Assembly (NCBI GenBank): GCA_963921195.1
Contig: OY992539.1
Span: forward strand, 214,316,314 to 214,380,313
Length of the DNA stretch: 64,000 bases
Direction: 5' to 3'
Source: Pegoplata infirma
Lineage: Eukaryota; Arthropoda; Insecta; Diptera; Anthomyiidae
A program made the translations under genes and the position numbers. The notes beneath the pieces were generated by a model. That model searched no databases and was not told where the DNA came from. It worked only from the letters and a program-made list of their open reading frames with translations. This document shows, one piece after another, positions 11,646 through 23,429 of the stretch. How positions within the stretch are numbered: the first letter of the stretch is position 1; every line of letters starts with the position of its first letter.

Positions 11646-13240
11646 TCTCGATCTAAGGAGGGCTACACTTTGCCGGAAAGTTTAAGACCAATCAGTTTGT
11701 CTTATTTCCTACTGAAAAGTCTTGAAAGAATAGTTGAAATACTCATTAGGTCGGTAGCATTAGCCGAGAGTCCCTTAAATAATCAGCACCAAAGTGGTAG
11801 ATCTTGTGAGTCGGCGCTTCCTGATATTGTTTTTAAGATTGAGAAGGGCTCAGAGAAACAAAATTACACTTTGGGTGTATTTGTAGATATTGAGGGGCCT
11901 TTGATAATGCCACCTTTGACTCGATGAAGTCAAAGTCTCGTCTCTTTTATTTATATTTTAATTTTCAGGCAAATCGGTTCATAAGGGTATCATAAGAGAT
12001 GCTTCCCTTGTAAGAGATGGTTGACCACTGTCAGTGAGCAGAAGGGTCACGGTTAAGGTAAACGGAGACTGTCCCAAGGGGGCAACTGGTGCAACACTCA
12101 TGTTTTTTACGCGAAGGACCAAACACGAGGATCTTAAGCTTCCTACGCTGAAGAGTGTTACTCTTTAACTGTTCACAGTATTTAGGGGTCACTCTGGACA
12201 GGAAACTAATGTGAATAGAACATGTTGAACTAAAAGTATCCCGATTGCACCGTAGTTATTGGCAATGTCGGAGAGCTTTTGGGAAGACGTGGGGTCTAAG
12301 ACATGCTAGAATGCACTGGCTGTACCTAGCAGTCATTAGACCTGTCGTGACGTATGCGGCTGTGGTCTGGTAACCAAAAACGGTGGTGAAATCTACTCGG
12401 GCCTTACAGGGCGGACTACAAGGATCAGCTTGCTAGTGTATTATGGGTGCTGTGAGCACAGCACCAAGAAGGGAAGACTGGTGCAATTTAGATAAACTTC
12501 TTATAAATTACTCTAATTCTTTCTATACGGACGGTTCTAGTACCTTAGTCGATGTGGTTGGTATTCGGAGGACTTTCTGATTGAAGTCTTTGCTATTTTG
12601 AAAGTAGCGACTTGGATAATTGAAAATAGATGGAGGGATTGGAGAATTAGTATATGTAGTTACAGTAAACCTGCGCTTAGATCACTGGATTCTACAGTCA
12701 CAACATTTGAAATTGTACAAGAGTGTAAGCGGAAACTCAATGAGGTCTCATGTGAGAACAGGGTCAGTCTCTTGTGGGTTCAAGTTCAAGAGGAAATGTG
12801 ATTGCCGATTCTTTGGCTCCGATAAAATTCCTCACAATCCGGTCGGATTGGTATAGGCTTGATATGGCTGATGCGTTGGATCAACTCTTATATGAAATCT
12901 ATATTCATGGAAAGATGGTCAAATGAGTTGATATGTAAGAATACTAAATGTTTTGTGATAAGACTAGACAAGAAAGTAGAAAACTTCTTACTCAATCTGA
13001 GTAGAAGAGACTCTTGCAAACTTACTGGCCTAATTACGGGACACAATGCTGGTGCTCGTCGTATGACGAGATTGGGTATCTTATCGGACCCTCTGTGTGC
13101 AGCTTGTTTCTCAAGAGTTAGACTGCGAATAGTGGGCTCTGATATTCTTTCAATGGACATGGTCCATTTTCTTTCTTTGTCTGACTTTCTTAGGTTTGTG
13201 GAAGCAACTGAGAAGTTCTAAGCAAGCACCTTTCGCTCTT
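11646..13240 (+). pseudogene. Decayed non-LTR retrotransposon ORF2 (RT, RNase H, tail)
   Basis: The plus strand keeps an RT segment at 11670-11927 (residues around LRPISLSYFLLKSLERIVE, QHQSGRSCESAL, then FVDIEG where an active-site region begins). About 650 bp of broken RT follows. An RNase H piece at 12598-12801 has ALRSLDSTVTTFEIVQECK and VSLLWV. A tail at 12859-13221 has ITGHNAGARRMTRLGI and CAAC. Domain order matches RNase H-carrying non-LTR elements, but repeated frameshifts and stops make it inactive. It abuts the minus-strand remnant head to head at about 11645, where the shared string TCTCGATCT ends. Confidence 0.8.
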
Positions 13241-13397
13241 TTTAAACTTTCTCTCATCCTTTATTAATTTCCCTTTCCAGTGTATGGTACAATGGACTAT
13301 TTTGTGTATGAGCGCCATGGACTTGCCTAGATTTCTTTTATGCTAGTACAACCCACCTTGAACTCAACCCCACACTTACCACCTTCCGAACTTCATA

Positions 13398-14279
13398 CAC
13401 TCAAAAAAAAAAACTGTAATGTTAGCAAAAAAAGCTTGTAAACCTACAAGAAAATTTGCTGATTTTGAACCCACAATTTTTTTTGCTAAAGTTAGCAAAA
13501 ATGTTTTGCCAATAATTAGTTAACAAAAAAAAATTTTTTTTTTGACACATTTGAGGACCTCATTGGGTTCGGACCCGATAGGTCCAGACTCCGATGGGCC
13601 CAGACCTAGTTGGGTTCCTTAAAAATCGTCATAGTTTTTGATCCAAAATTTGTGTCCGTTTCGCTCTACCTTGCTTAGTTTTTGAGATACGTGATTATAG
13701 GGGACCACTGGGGTCTTGAGAATTAAAAAACTCGATAACTTCAAAAATGTTACTCGGAGAGCTTTTGACTATTTTGCGGCCTTGTTCTACGTATTGAGAG
13801 CTACAAAAATGCTTTTATACTTTTTGTTGTGTCGGCAATATTTACCGAGATATGAGCATTTTAAAATTTTCGGGAATGCTAACTTTTTTGAATCCAAAGT
13901 TAGGGCCCATTAGGGTCCACACATGTGAAGAGGACCCGCGAAAGTATGAGGATTCTAAGAACCAAAAATGCCCTCCATTTTGCTCTATCTGGCTTAGTTT
14001 CCGAGATAGAGCCATTTTAAGTTTTCTGAAAATAAAAAAAAATTTACCGTTTATTTTTGCTAATGTTAGCAAAAAATCTTGTAAAAATGTTGTCAACTCA
14101 ATTTTAAATTTTAGCAAAAGAAATTAGTTCAACGTTTGTTTAAAATTGCTAATGTGCTAAATGAAGTTTACAAGAATTTTTTGCTAACATGCTAATCTCA
14201 ACTAAAAATTTGCTAAAAGTTAGCTAACTAGCATTAGCAAAAAAAAATTAGTAAATCTACTAACGTATTTTTTTGAGTG
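13398..14279. mobile_element. 882-bp TA-flanked MITE, CACTCAAAAA ends
   Basis: The termini are CACTCAAAAAAA and TTTTTTTGAGTG, with TA on both sides (13396-13397 and 14280-14281), as expected of a Tc1/mariner-type non-autonomous element. The interior repeats GTTAGCAAAAA and its complement. The 91-codon frames on both strands here are products of this symmetry. Confidence 0.75.
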
Positions 14280-14281
14280 TA

Positions 14282-14540
14282 TTAATATCTCAAAATACTT
14301 GAAAGTAAGAAATATTTGACTTAATATTTAAGATTACTAATGTTTAACAAGTAATTTGGTAATCTTTTTAAATCTGATTATTTTCAGACAATTTTTAGAC
14401 ATAACCCTTAATAAAATTTGTTCCCGAAATTCCGGAAAATTTCAGCCTAATTGCAATAAATACAAGCCGATTTCAATCAAATTTCGTTTGCTGGTATTTT
14501 GTACACAAATAAAACACATTTCGAAATATTTATCCAACCA
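14282..14540. other. Short A+T-rich spacer
   Basis: Nothing recognised. The 67-codon frame beginning 14356 has no recognisable motif. Confidence 0.3.
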
Positions 14541-14945
14541 CAATCAGAAAATTATGTAAGTTACTACATGTTAGTTGTTTGTATATCATACAGTAGTTAG
14601 TTGTTTTCAACTACAAAGTCAGTTGTTTTTGTATGAAAAATATCAAACAACTATTTCTGTTAGTTATTTTAAGTCGTTTTTTTAACAACTAACAAAAAAG
14701 TACTGTAATGTAGTAACAGTTATTAAAAGTAGTTAATTTTATTTTTTTTTATCTCTGAAAAATTTTAAAAGTTTTTCTCTAAAAAATAAAATTAAATTTT
14801 CGATTTTTTATTTTGCACAACTTTAAAAAAAAAACTTTGAAAAAATTTGGTCTTATATTTTTTTCAATTAAAAAAGAAATTGATAACAATTTTTTTCATC
14901 CAACTAAAATTTCCATTGAAAAAATTTCTTTATGTTGGTATATTT
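14541..14945 (-). mobile_element. Truncated copy of the 59995-60888 MITE family
   Basis: It begins CAATCAGAAAATTATGTAAG, close to the reverse complement of the right end of the element at 59995-60888, and shares its internal AACTACAAAGTCAGTTG and AACTAACA motifs. The other terminus is not recognisable, so the right boundary is approximate. Confidence 0.6.
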
Positions 14946-16238
14946 TTTCTGCACGTCCTTTTTAGGGTTAATCAGGACATACAACATTAACAAGCTACAA
15001 CAAGGATATCAACATAAAGTAAACTAAAAACCTGAAAATAAGAAGAAAAAATGTTGGAGTTAAATAGCATGTGCATTTTTCTTATTTTAAAACCGTGGGA
15101 ACATAAATGGCAAGAAGTTGCATTTCAACTCCTGGCTAGAGAGATGCTGTTAAGATAACAACAAGATTTTTTAAAAGGACTAAAAATGTATAAAGGACAA
15201 AAACATTGGGTGATACTCTTAGTCACTGTGTTGGCTGTTGTTTTTATTAAGTATTATTATGAAAATAGGGTTGTAACGTGATATTTTATTTTAAAGTAAA
15301 TTTCTTTACATAAAACACGATTTTTGTTTAGGTTTTTTGTTTTTTGAAAATTTTCATATTTCATTGGAATACCGCTGGTTGCACGTACTGCGCATGCGTA
15401 AAGTGAGCGCCAAAATTTTAATGCATGCATGTATGTAGTGTTTTAAAGGATTTTTCCTTCTTTTTTGTTGTTTTTGGATTTTTATACATTTTTAATGTTA
15501 AATATTTTCAATACAGGTGCGTTTTATTTAAGAAATCGTGGGAAAGTTAAATTTTTATACAAACATTTTTTGTATTTTGGAGAAAAAAAATTTACCGGTT
15601 TTTATTTTTAAACAGGGGTTGGTTTTGAATTTGGTTTAGATTTCTTGAAGAGTTTGATGATATTTAACAACACTTGTGTCAATTAAAGTTTGAGTTGAAA
15701 AATTTCAATATTTTTGGGTACAAGTGATTAGTACGAGTTTTTTTAGCATGCTCTTAGGGACTTCTGTTAAATTGAAAATCAAGTAGAACGTGTATATTAA
15801 TAGTACACAAAAAGATTTTTTTTTCATAATGGCTATGACTTTTTTCATAAAATTTATGAAAAATTTCATTGCATTTATGAAAATAACACCGTCCGACAGT
15901 CAATATTAAACATGAACCAAATAAAATACGTCTGGAAGTAGAGTTCAAATGAAATAAAACTGCATTTATGGCATTTCATTTCGTGATCCTGTTTTCTTTT
16001 AAAAGGACTTCCAAGTTTTCAAGGATTACATTTTGTAAAATATTTTTAAACAGTTGTACTTGTTCAAAGGATGCCATTGGTGATGGAAAATGAAAGAGGA
16101 TTTCTCTCCTAATTTTTCCATTTTTTTACTCTGCCATATCAGAATAAAAGGTTGTGAATGAATGACGTCCTTTGAAAACTTAATCAAAATATTTTATTGA
16201 ACATTTTGAATGATATTGAAGAAGGATAAAGTTTTGAA
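14946..16238. other. Unassigned A+T-rich DNA with fragments of dispersed repeats
   Basis: No gene is seen. A block around 15480-15700 (ATCGTGGGAAAG, CTTGTGTCAATT) has a diverged counterpart at 19640-19860. The ATGAAAAATTT-type strings at 15830-15890 recur at 16850-17040, suggesting an old element into which later ones inserted. Confidence 0.35.
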
Positions 16239-16737
16239 AGGACGTAACTTCCCTCCTGTGCCGAATCTTGTATACCCTCAAAAATGTAAAAAAATTAGAA
16301 AAAAAAAATTGTCAGGGGCGTTTTTTTTGGGGGGGTGATGGGGTCAGTGGGGGACGTTGAGAGCACCTTTCCATCGCGATAAAGATACCAAATGTTTCAT
16401 TTACTTAACAAAAATATAAAAAACATGTATTTTTTCAGAGGTTGGTTAAGTTCTCCAAGGGGGAACTTTTTTCCCCCCAGTCCGATTTTGCCCATTTTCG
16501 AACTTAAGCTGCCTAGGACCATAAGACATATTCGTGCCAAAGGAGGATAACTGTTTTATTTTGGACAGCATCGTGCCATCTACAGACAGACGGACGGACG
16601 GACATTCACAGAATGTCTTAGAATCGATCATGGATCAATAATATATATACTTTATGGGGTCCCCGACCAATATTTCGATGCGTTACAAACAATGACAAAG
16701 TGAGTATACCCCCATACTGTGGTTGGAGGGTATAAAA
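16239..16737 (-). mobile_element. mini-me-like element, GGGGCG variant
   Basis: On the minus strand it starts TATACCCTCC near 16726-16735. It shares GGGGTCC..(A)CCAATATTTCGA, (TA)n, the ATCGAT core and (GTCY)n (GACAGACGGACG at 16583-16605) with the other copies. It differs in the outer half, which has a CAGGGGCGTTTT block at 16313. It ends near AACTTCCCTCCTGTGCCGAA at 16247. Confidence 0.7.
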
Positions 16738-17080
16738 ATGTAATCCTCTAAAACTTTGAAGTCCTTATAAAAGGAAACCGGATTTAGTCTCTAATTTCAA
16801 ACGTATATTATTCAGTTCGTGTTTAACGACTGTGTAATCACAAGTTTTATGAATTGTTCTTCTTATGAAACTTTTTTATTAAATTTATGAATATTTTTAT
16901 TATTCCAATGAAATTTTTTTATGGAAAAATTCATTCATCCTATGAAAAAAATTATTGGCTCACTTTTAATAAATTTTTCATAGGATGTATGAACATTTTC
17001 ATAGCTACAATGAAGAAAATTCTTTAAGTGTATGAAAAATATTTTAGAAAAACAAAATTTAAAAAAAAATGTGATAAAAC

Positions 17081-19300
17081 AAGTGAGAGTGTTAAATTCG
17101 GCTGTGCCTAATTTTTATACCCTCCAAAATGTAAAAAAAATAAAAAAAAAAAAAATCAGGGGCGTTTTTTTTGGGGGGGGAGGTGATTTAAGAGCACCTT
17201 CCCATCGCGATAAATATACCAAATGTTTCATTTATTTAACAAAAATACAAAAAACATGTAAAAAATTGTATTTTTTCAGAGGTATGTTCAGTTCTTCAAG
17301 GGGCAACTTTTTTCCCCCTGCCCCGATTTTGCCTATTCACGAACTTAACCTGCCTATGGACATGAGCCATATTTGTGCCAAACTTTAGGAGTCTAGCTGT
17401 TTCATTTTAAACTGCATTGTGTTATCTACAGACAGACGGACGGACGGACATTCACAGAATGTCTTAGAATCGATCATGGATCAATAATATATATGGGGCA
17501 TTCCATGTGAAATCGGACACTTTGAAAAACGTTTTTTTTTAGATTTTTCCAATTTGTTTACAGTTTTTAGTACCCCTCGAAAACTCCTTCATGGTAAATT
17601 TTCAGATTTTTTTGATGACCCGTTCAAAAGATATCCAATTTTTAAAAATTGGTAGTTTGTTCCTTTACTCAAATTTCTTTTACTCATAACTTCTTCAATA
17701 ATGGTCCAAATTTCCATTTTTTTTTCTTTAAAATTTTTGTTTTTTTACGTATTTAAAAAAAAAAAATCCCAAAAAATTCTTAAATGCGCTCTAGTATGCG
17801 ATTTTTAAGTTTTAAAATTTAAATCTCATTTTTGAAAATGTTTGTACTCTTCGATTTTTTTGAAATTTTTTTATGTAAAACTTCTATCGATTCTACAAAT
17901 TTTTTGACCAAGAGGATCGTGGGATAACGATTATTACTATTTTTTAAAATTTTTTGAAAAAATTTTATTGTAATTTTCCAAATCATTTCTACTGCTTCAA
18001 TGGTGCGTCATAGAGGTGTCATTTATAAGACCGACCCCCATTAATTTTTACGTCTTAACATTTCTTTAGAACAATCTAATACCCTATCTCCAATTTCTAA
18101 AGGGGCTCCCACACAAAACGACATTTTTTTAAAATTTGCTCTAACTGCCCTAATAGTGCCCTTAGAGCAACAAAATGTATGACCGACCCACAATATTTTT
18201 TTAGTCCAAACATTTTCTCTGAACACACCTACCCTCTATCTTTAACTGTTAAGGCGGTCCCCATACAATTTTTGTGGAGATATGGCGTAGGTATGTGGAG
18301 ATAGGGCGAGGTATGTTTTAAAAAAATATTGTAGGGTAAAAATAAATGGGGGTCGGTCTCACTAATGACCCCTCTCGGACGCACCATTGGACCGGTAGAA
18401 GCGAATTTACAAAAAATAAAAAAATTGTATGGGGACCGCCTTAACAGTTAAAGATAGAGGGTAGGTGTGTTCAGAGAAAATGTTTGGACTGAAAAAATAT
18501 TGTGGGTCAGTCATACATTTTGTTGCTCTAAGGGCACTATTAGGGCCGTTAGAGCGGTTGGAGCAAATTTTAAAAAATGTCGTTTTGTGTGGGAGCCCCC
18601 TTAGAAATTGAAGATATTGTATTAGTTTGTTCCAAAGAAATTTTAAGACGTAAAAATTAATGGGGTCGGTCTTATAAATGACCCCTCTATGACGCACCAT
18701 TGGAGTAGTAGAAATGATTTTTTCAAAAAAATAAAATTTTTTCAAAAAATTTTTAAAAATAGAAATAATCGTTATCCCACTATCCTCCTGGGCAAAAAAT
18801 TTGTAGAATCGATAGAAGTTTTACACAAAAAAGTTTCAAAAAAATCGAAGAGTACAAACTTTTTCAAAAATGAGATTTAAATTTTAAAACTTAAAAATCT
18901 CATACTAGAACGCTTTTAAGAATTTTTTGGGATTTTTTTTTTAGAAAGTTCGTAAAAAAACAAAAATTTTGAAAAAAAAAATTGAAATTTGGACCATTAT
19001 TGAAGAAGTTATGAGTAAAAGAAGTTTGTGTAAAGAAACAAACTACCAATGTTTTAAAACTCGACATCTTTTGATCGGGTCATCAAAAAAATCTGAAAAT
19101 TTATCACTAACAATAAGTTGTTTTCGAAGGGTACTAAAAACTGTACACAAATTGGTAAAATCTAAAAAAAAAAAATTTTCAAAGTGTCCGATTTGACATG
19201 GAATGCCCCATATATACCTTATGGGGTCCTAGACCAATATTTCGAGGTGTTACAAACGGAATGACAAACTTATATCTACCCTCTATCACTAGAGTATAAA
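17081..19300 (-). mobile_element. mini-me-like element split by a foldback
   Basis: The outer half (17081-17494) matches the 16239-16737 copy, including CAGGGGCG at 17157 and (GTCY)n at 17430-17452. The remaining third, with GGGGTCCTAGACCAATATTT and TACCCTCTATCACTAG, resumes at 19210-19300 after a 1.7-kb insertion in its (TA)n tract. Confidence 0.75.
17495..19209. mobile_element. 1.7-kb foldback element with GGGGCATTCC ends
   Basis: Left arm GGGGCATTCCATGTGAAATC and right arm ending GACATGGAATGCCCC are long near-perfect inverted repeats (about 0.75 kb each) around a spacer near 18250-18420. The arms share GGTCGGTCTTATAAATGACC-type strings. The spacer contains an extra partial copy of the arm motif (GGGGTCGGTCTCACTAATG). 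The target is the (TA)n microsatellite of a mini-me-like element, so the duplication (ATATAT) cannot be sized exactly. No transposase frame is seen. Confidence 0.8.
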
Positions 19301-19560
19301 AATGTGATAAAAAAAATTTTTACGAAAACAAGAAAAAAAATTTGATAGCAAAAAAAATTGTAGGAAAACCCTCTCAGAATCTTAGAATTTTTCTATAAGA
19401 AAAATCTCTCAGATTCTCAGAAATTTTTCTTATAGAAAAATTTTCAGATTCCGAGACATTTTTTTACAAAAAAAAATTCTAAGATTCTGAAACATTTTTC
19501 TACAAAAAAAATCTTAGATTCTGAGTATTTTTTTTTTTTTCATACAAATCTTCAGATTTT
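19301..19560. repeat. Degenerate satellite monomers
   Basis: Several diverged units (CTCAGAATCTTAGAATTTTT, TATAGAAAAATTTTCAG, GAGACATTTTTTTAC) lie directly beside the mini-me-like copy and end at about 19560. Confidence 0.65.
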
Positions 19561-19948
19561 TCATAATCCTGTCAATCATCATAATATTCAATTCCAACCT
19601 CACATATTTTTTTAGGGGGTGTTTAGTAATAAAGTGTTTTTATTTTTAAGGCAGGTGGGTTTTCCTTTTTGCTTCATATCGTGGGAAAGTAAAATTTTCT
19701 TGTATGCAAAGATTTAATCCTAGAAATAATGAGGGTTGAATATCTAAGAATAAGAATGTTCGAGATTTGTATATGATAACAGATGAAAACAGATGAATAA
19801 CACTTGTATCAATTGATATTTGAATGTTAAAATATTTTCAAATTTTTTTTTTGAAAATTTGTAAATATTTAATGGAATGTGTTTAGTATGCGTTTTAGCA
19901 TGAGTTTTAGCAGGAGTTTCGGCATGAGTTTAGGCATGAGTTTAGACA
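19561..19948. other. Spacer with short direct repeats
   Basis: No gene seen. GCATGAGTTT recurs several times at 19895-19945, as a short imperfect tandem repeat. Confidence 0.35.
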
Positions 19949-20389
19949 TAAACTAAACAACTTGAGCCATAAAGGATGAAAGTGGTATTGGTTAGAACGT
20001 GTTTGAAGGATTGTACTAAGAATATGAGAATAGATTGGATAAATCTTAAGTTATTTCAGACTTAACAATTTTAATTTGTTTCGTTCTTTTTGAATATTAT
20101 TATTTTTAAGAAATAATTATATTTGTTGTATACAATGAGAAATCGAAAATCTGGCGACCAGGATAAGCGAAAATGAACTAAAAAAACTTGAGCCATAAAG
20201 GATGAAAGTGTTATTGGATAGAACGTGTTTAAAGGAGCGTACTAAGAATATTAGAAAAGAGTGGATAATTCTTAAGTTATTTCAGATTTATTAATTATAT
20301 TTTGATTCGTTATTTTTGAATATTATTTCTGAGAAATCATTATATTTGTTGTACAATGCGAAATCTGACGACACAGGATAAGCGAAAAT
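19949..20389. repeat. Tandem duplication, unit about 220 bp
   Basis: AACTTGAGCCATAAAGGATG at about 19958 recurs at about 20185. The following sequence stays similar (AGAACGTGTTT, TCTTAAGTTATTTCAGA, GGATAAGCGAAAATG) to the end of the second unit at 20389. The two units differ by scattered substitutions and small indels, so the duplication is not recent. Confidence 0.8.
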
Positions 20390-20978
20390 GCCGACAGCTT
20401 TCAGAACTTGGCTTTTCTCCAACATCAGTTTTTTTTTGCTGTCCACACTTATTATACGTCAGATAAAAATCAGCTAATTAAATAAAGATTTTGAAAAAGA
20501 TTCTTAACAAATTTTAAAATAACAGTTTTTTTATTGGATTACAAATATTTTGGATTACTTAAGATTTCATTATTTAAAATTTATTTTTTTTATTTTTCGA
20601 ATTTTCTCACACAAAATTTTTAGATTTAAAATGTAGAATTAAAATAATTAAATCCATATGTTGTTTTTATTTTCAGTTCTTAAACCTTTAACTTTACAAT
20701 CCGTTCTCACGTTTGTTTTCCTTAAAATCAACAAATGTTAAAAACACCCTTCGAAACTAATAAGATTTTGAAAACAGAAAATATGTTATGCACGTATTTT
20801 CTAATAGAATTTTATTTTAATTGCTACAGTTAAGGATTTAATCTTATATACAACAGGTTAACCCTTTCACAAAAAAATTTTAAAAGAATTAGATAATGGG
20901 GGGAGATCATGGGAATTAAATTTTTTTGTAGTAGAAAATCTTTAAAAATCTTCTAAAATCAATTTTGTGTGAAAAGTC
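20390..20978. other. A+T-rich spacer
   Basis: I see no gene and no clear repeat boundaries here. Confidence 0.35.
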
Positions 20979-20980
20979 TA

Positions 20981-21582
20981 CACAGAAAAAAATATGGAGG
21001 AAACAAATTTGAGTAATCACTTGTTTAATTTTTTAAAACAAATTTGAGTAATTTTTTAATTGACGCAATTAAAAATTTACTCAAAAATTGAAAATAAAAT
21101 TTGAGTAAATAATTTAATACAAATTTTATATTTTTTTTTATTTTTATTTTTTTCTCTTGGTGTTTTGAATTCTCATTTAGTTTATTGTTTTTTGTATATG
21201 TATATGAAAGTTTGAAATCATCTTTATAAAATTTTACTTTGTCTTGAATACATAAGTATATTTGGTAAAGTTTGTAAAAGCAATTTTTTTGGAAAAAAAA
21301 ATTAGAAACTTTTTAAACTTTTTAAAAAAAATAATTTGATACATTTTGAGTAAATTTTTACTTGTCACAATTAAAAAGTTACTTAAAAATATTAAAAAAT
21401 TTTAAGTAAAGATTTAATTGTGTGAATTAATAATTTACTCAAATTTTTTATTAAGCATTTAATAATTTTTTATTAAAAGTTTACTCAATACTATTAAATC
21501 GTTTACTGGTGGAAAATTGAGTAATTTTTTACTCAATAGTATTAAAAATTTACTCAATTTTTTTTTTTTATTTTTTTCTGTG
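20981..21582. mobile_element. 602-bp TA-flanked MITE, CACAGAAAAAAATA ends
   Basis: Termini CACAGAAAAAAATA and TATTTTTTTCTGTG are perfect inverted repeats flanked by TA (20979-20980, 21583-21584). The interior is built of repeated TTGAGTAA / TTACTCAA and TTAAAAATT strings in both orientations. This is consistent with a Tc1/mariner-type non-autonomous element. Confidence 0.75.
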
Positions 21583-21792
21583 TATAATAGCAACAATAAC
21601 TTAAATTTTGATTAAAAAAATATTTGGAAAATATTTTTTTTCGTACAAAGTTTGAAGATTTGTGAAAGTTCTTTAAATTTTAATTGGATTTATTCAAATT
21701 CAAATTTTCGAATTTCTTTTTAAAATATTTATTTTTAAAAATCCTGTTTCAATTTTCAAATTAATAAAAATTATTTATTAATTAAAATTCTA

Positions 21793-21970
21793 TTTTGAGA
21801 AAGATTTTTCTAGCTCAAGGTCATATTTCTTTTACTAATCATTACGATGATATTGTCAAAGTAACAATTTTCAAATAGTTTCTTGAAAATTGTTACTTTG
21901 ACAATATCATCGTAATGATTAGTAAAAGAAATATGACCTTGAGCTAGAATAATCTTTTTTCAAAATAATA
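21793..21970. repeat. Long near-perfect hairpin with TCAAGGTCA arms
   Basis: Arms of about 70 bp are almost identical when inverted (TCAAGGTCATATTTC at 21815 against GAAATATGACCTTGA ending 21942), with a loop of about 8 bp near ATAGTTTC. Relatives occur at 23309-23415 and, as one arm, at 42000-42080, so it is a small palindromic element family rather than a chance structure. Confidence 0.85.
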
Positions 21971-22029
21971 CATTTGAATTTTATATTTTTCCGAATTTTA
22001 ATTGATGTATTTTGATGTTTAATTGCAAT

Positions 22030-22850
22030 TTGTCAAATTTCAATTAATAACACTGTGCTACAAAATTGAACAAAAAAATATGCAGAGGTTTAGTCCTTTT
22101 TTAGCAAGTGTGTTAAAAAACCGAAATTCTTTAATTTAAACTTTCAAAAACTTTGGCCCTTACCACAAGAAAACAAAAAGTATATTTTAACAAGTTTTAT
22201 TTTAAATTTTCAATACATTTTTTGAAAGTCGATTTGAATTAAATAGATTTTGACCTCCTGATTCCAAATCTGCCTTCCAAATTTTTCTATCACGTAAGGT
22301 TTTTAAGATATTCTCGTTTGAATATTGAAAAATACGTTACTTTAGGACTTTTTGGGTCTCCCCTGTAACGTATTCTTAAGTTGCTCACACAAAATATGAC
22401 TAGATTTAATACAAATATAATCTCTTGATTCCAAATCTGTCATCAAAATTTTTCTAGCGCGAGCCGTTTTTGAAATATTGGCGTTTGAAAAATTCAAACT
22501 CCACTGTCACGCACTTATATTCTTTATGAATCACACTAAAATCTTCAAACGCGAATATCTCGAAGACGGATCATCCCAGAACAATTTGGATTGCAGTTGT
22601 GAAATCAGGAGGTCCATTTTATTTAATATTAGTTCCTATTTTGTGAAAGCAACTTAAAAATACGTAACAGTGGATCCCCAAAAGTGCTTAAATATTGACT
22701 TTTTGAATTTTTAACAGTTCATATCTCGAAAACGGTACGGCCAAGAAAATTTTGGATAGCAGATTTGAAATCAGGAGACCCAAATCTATGAGGACCAGTT
22801 AGACATTTCACTGGGAGGTTTTTGGTGTCGTACAGTGTTTTTAACAAAAA
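22030..22850. mobile_element. Foldback element, CACTGT-type ends
   Basis: The outer ends AACACTGTGCTACA (22049) and TGTCGTACAGTGTT (22830) are imperfect inverted repeats. Inside, blocks such as GATTCCAAATCTG and GAAATCAGGAGG recur in opposite orientation, as do ACGTTACT and ACGTAACAGT. The boundaries are approximate and no target duplication is clear. Confidence 0.6.
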
Positions 22851-23135
22851 AATCCTAAAAAAACTGCGTTTTTCAGAGGTTGGTTTATATCTTTAGGTGG
22901 AAACTTTTTCTCCCCTTGTCCGAATTTGCCCTTATCTTTCCCTTAACCTTTTCATACAGCTTGAGACAAACTTTCATTTAAAATTAATTTAAGCTAACTC
23001 CGATCATTTTAATTCGTTGCGCCCTTCGATCAAAGTTTTGGTTTTCAGAAAATTTCCACCAAAATTTTGAGTTTTTGAAACATAAAAAAAAAACGGATTT
23101 TGGGGGAGTGGAACACCCTTTGTTTAGCCCCCCAA
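22851..23135. other. Fragment resembling mini-me-like internal DNA
   Basis: TTTTTCAGAGGTTGGTT and CTTTTTCTCCCCTTGTCCGA match blocks in the element at 16239-16737 (CAGAGGTTGGTTAAG, TTTTTTCCCCCCAGTCCGA). This is an orphan piece of that repeat. Confidence 0.45.
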
Positions 23136-23241
23136 TTTTGTAAAACGCAACGCGTCAAAATTTCGATGTAGTTTGTTTTTTGTACAACAATTTGTATTGA
23201 AATTTTGACAACTCAGCGCGTTGCGTTTTACAAAACTAGAG
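23136..23241. repeat. Hairpin with GTAAAACGCAACGCG arms
   Basis: TTTTGTAAAACGCAACGCG on the left pairs with CGCGTTGCGTTTTACAAAA on the right, about 45 bp per arm. CpG-rich arms in an otherwise A+T-rich stretch make it stand out. Confidence 0.8.
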
Positions 23242-23308
23242 CATAAGTAAGTTTTCCTACAGAATGCCATCAAGATTCTAAGACATTTTTTTTTTCTATT
23301 TTGAGTAC

Positions 23309-23415
23309 GTTTATTCTAGCTCGAGGTCATTATTTTATAATTTTCTTGAAAATTATTCTATCAGAATATCATAGAATATCATAGTTTTAATAATGACCTC
23401 GAGCTAGAATAAACC
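23309..23415. repeat. Hairpin, second member of the TCTAGCTCRAGGTCA family
   Basis: TATTCTAGCTCGAGGTCATT on the left and AATGACCTCGAGCTAGAATA on the right form a palindrome. The element is shorter than the 21.8-kb member, and the half-site is TCGAGGTCA instead of TCAAGGTCA. Confidence 0.8.
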
Positions 23416-23429
23416 TACTCAAAATATAA

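Noticed and set aside
13852..14127. 91-codon frames on both strands
   Set aside because: They lie inside the 882-bp MITE, whose inverted repeats make both strands open; no recognisable motif.
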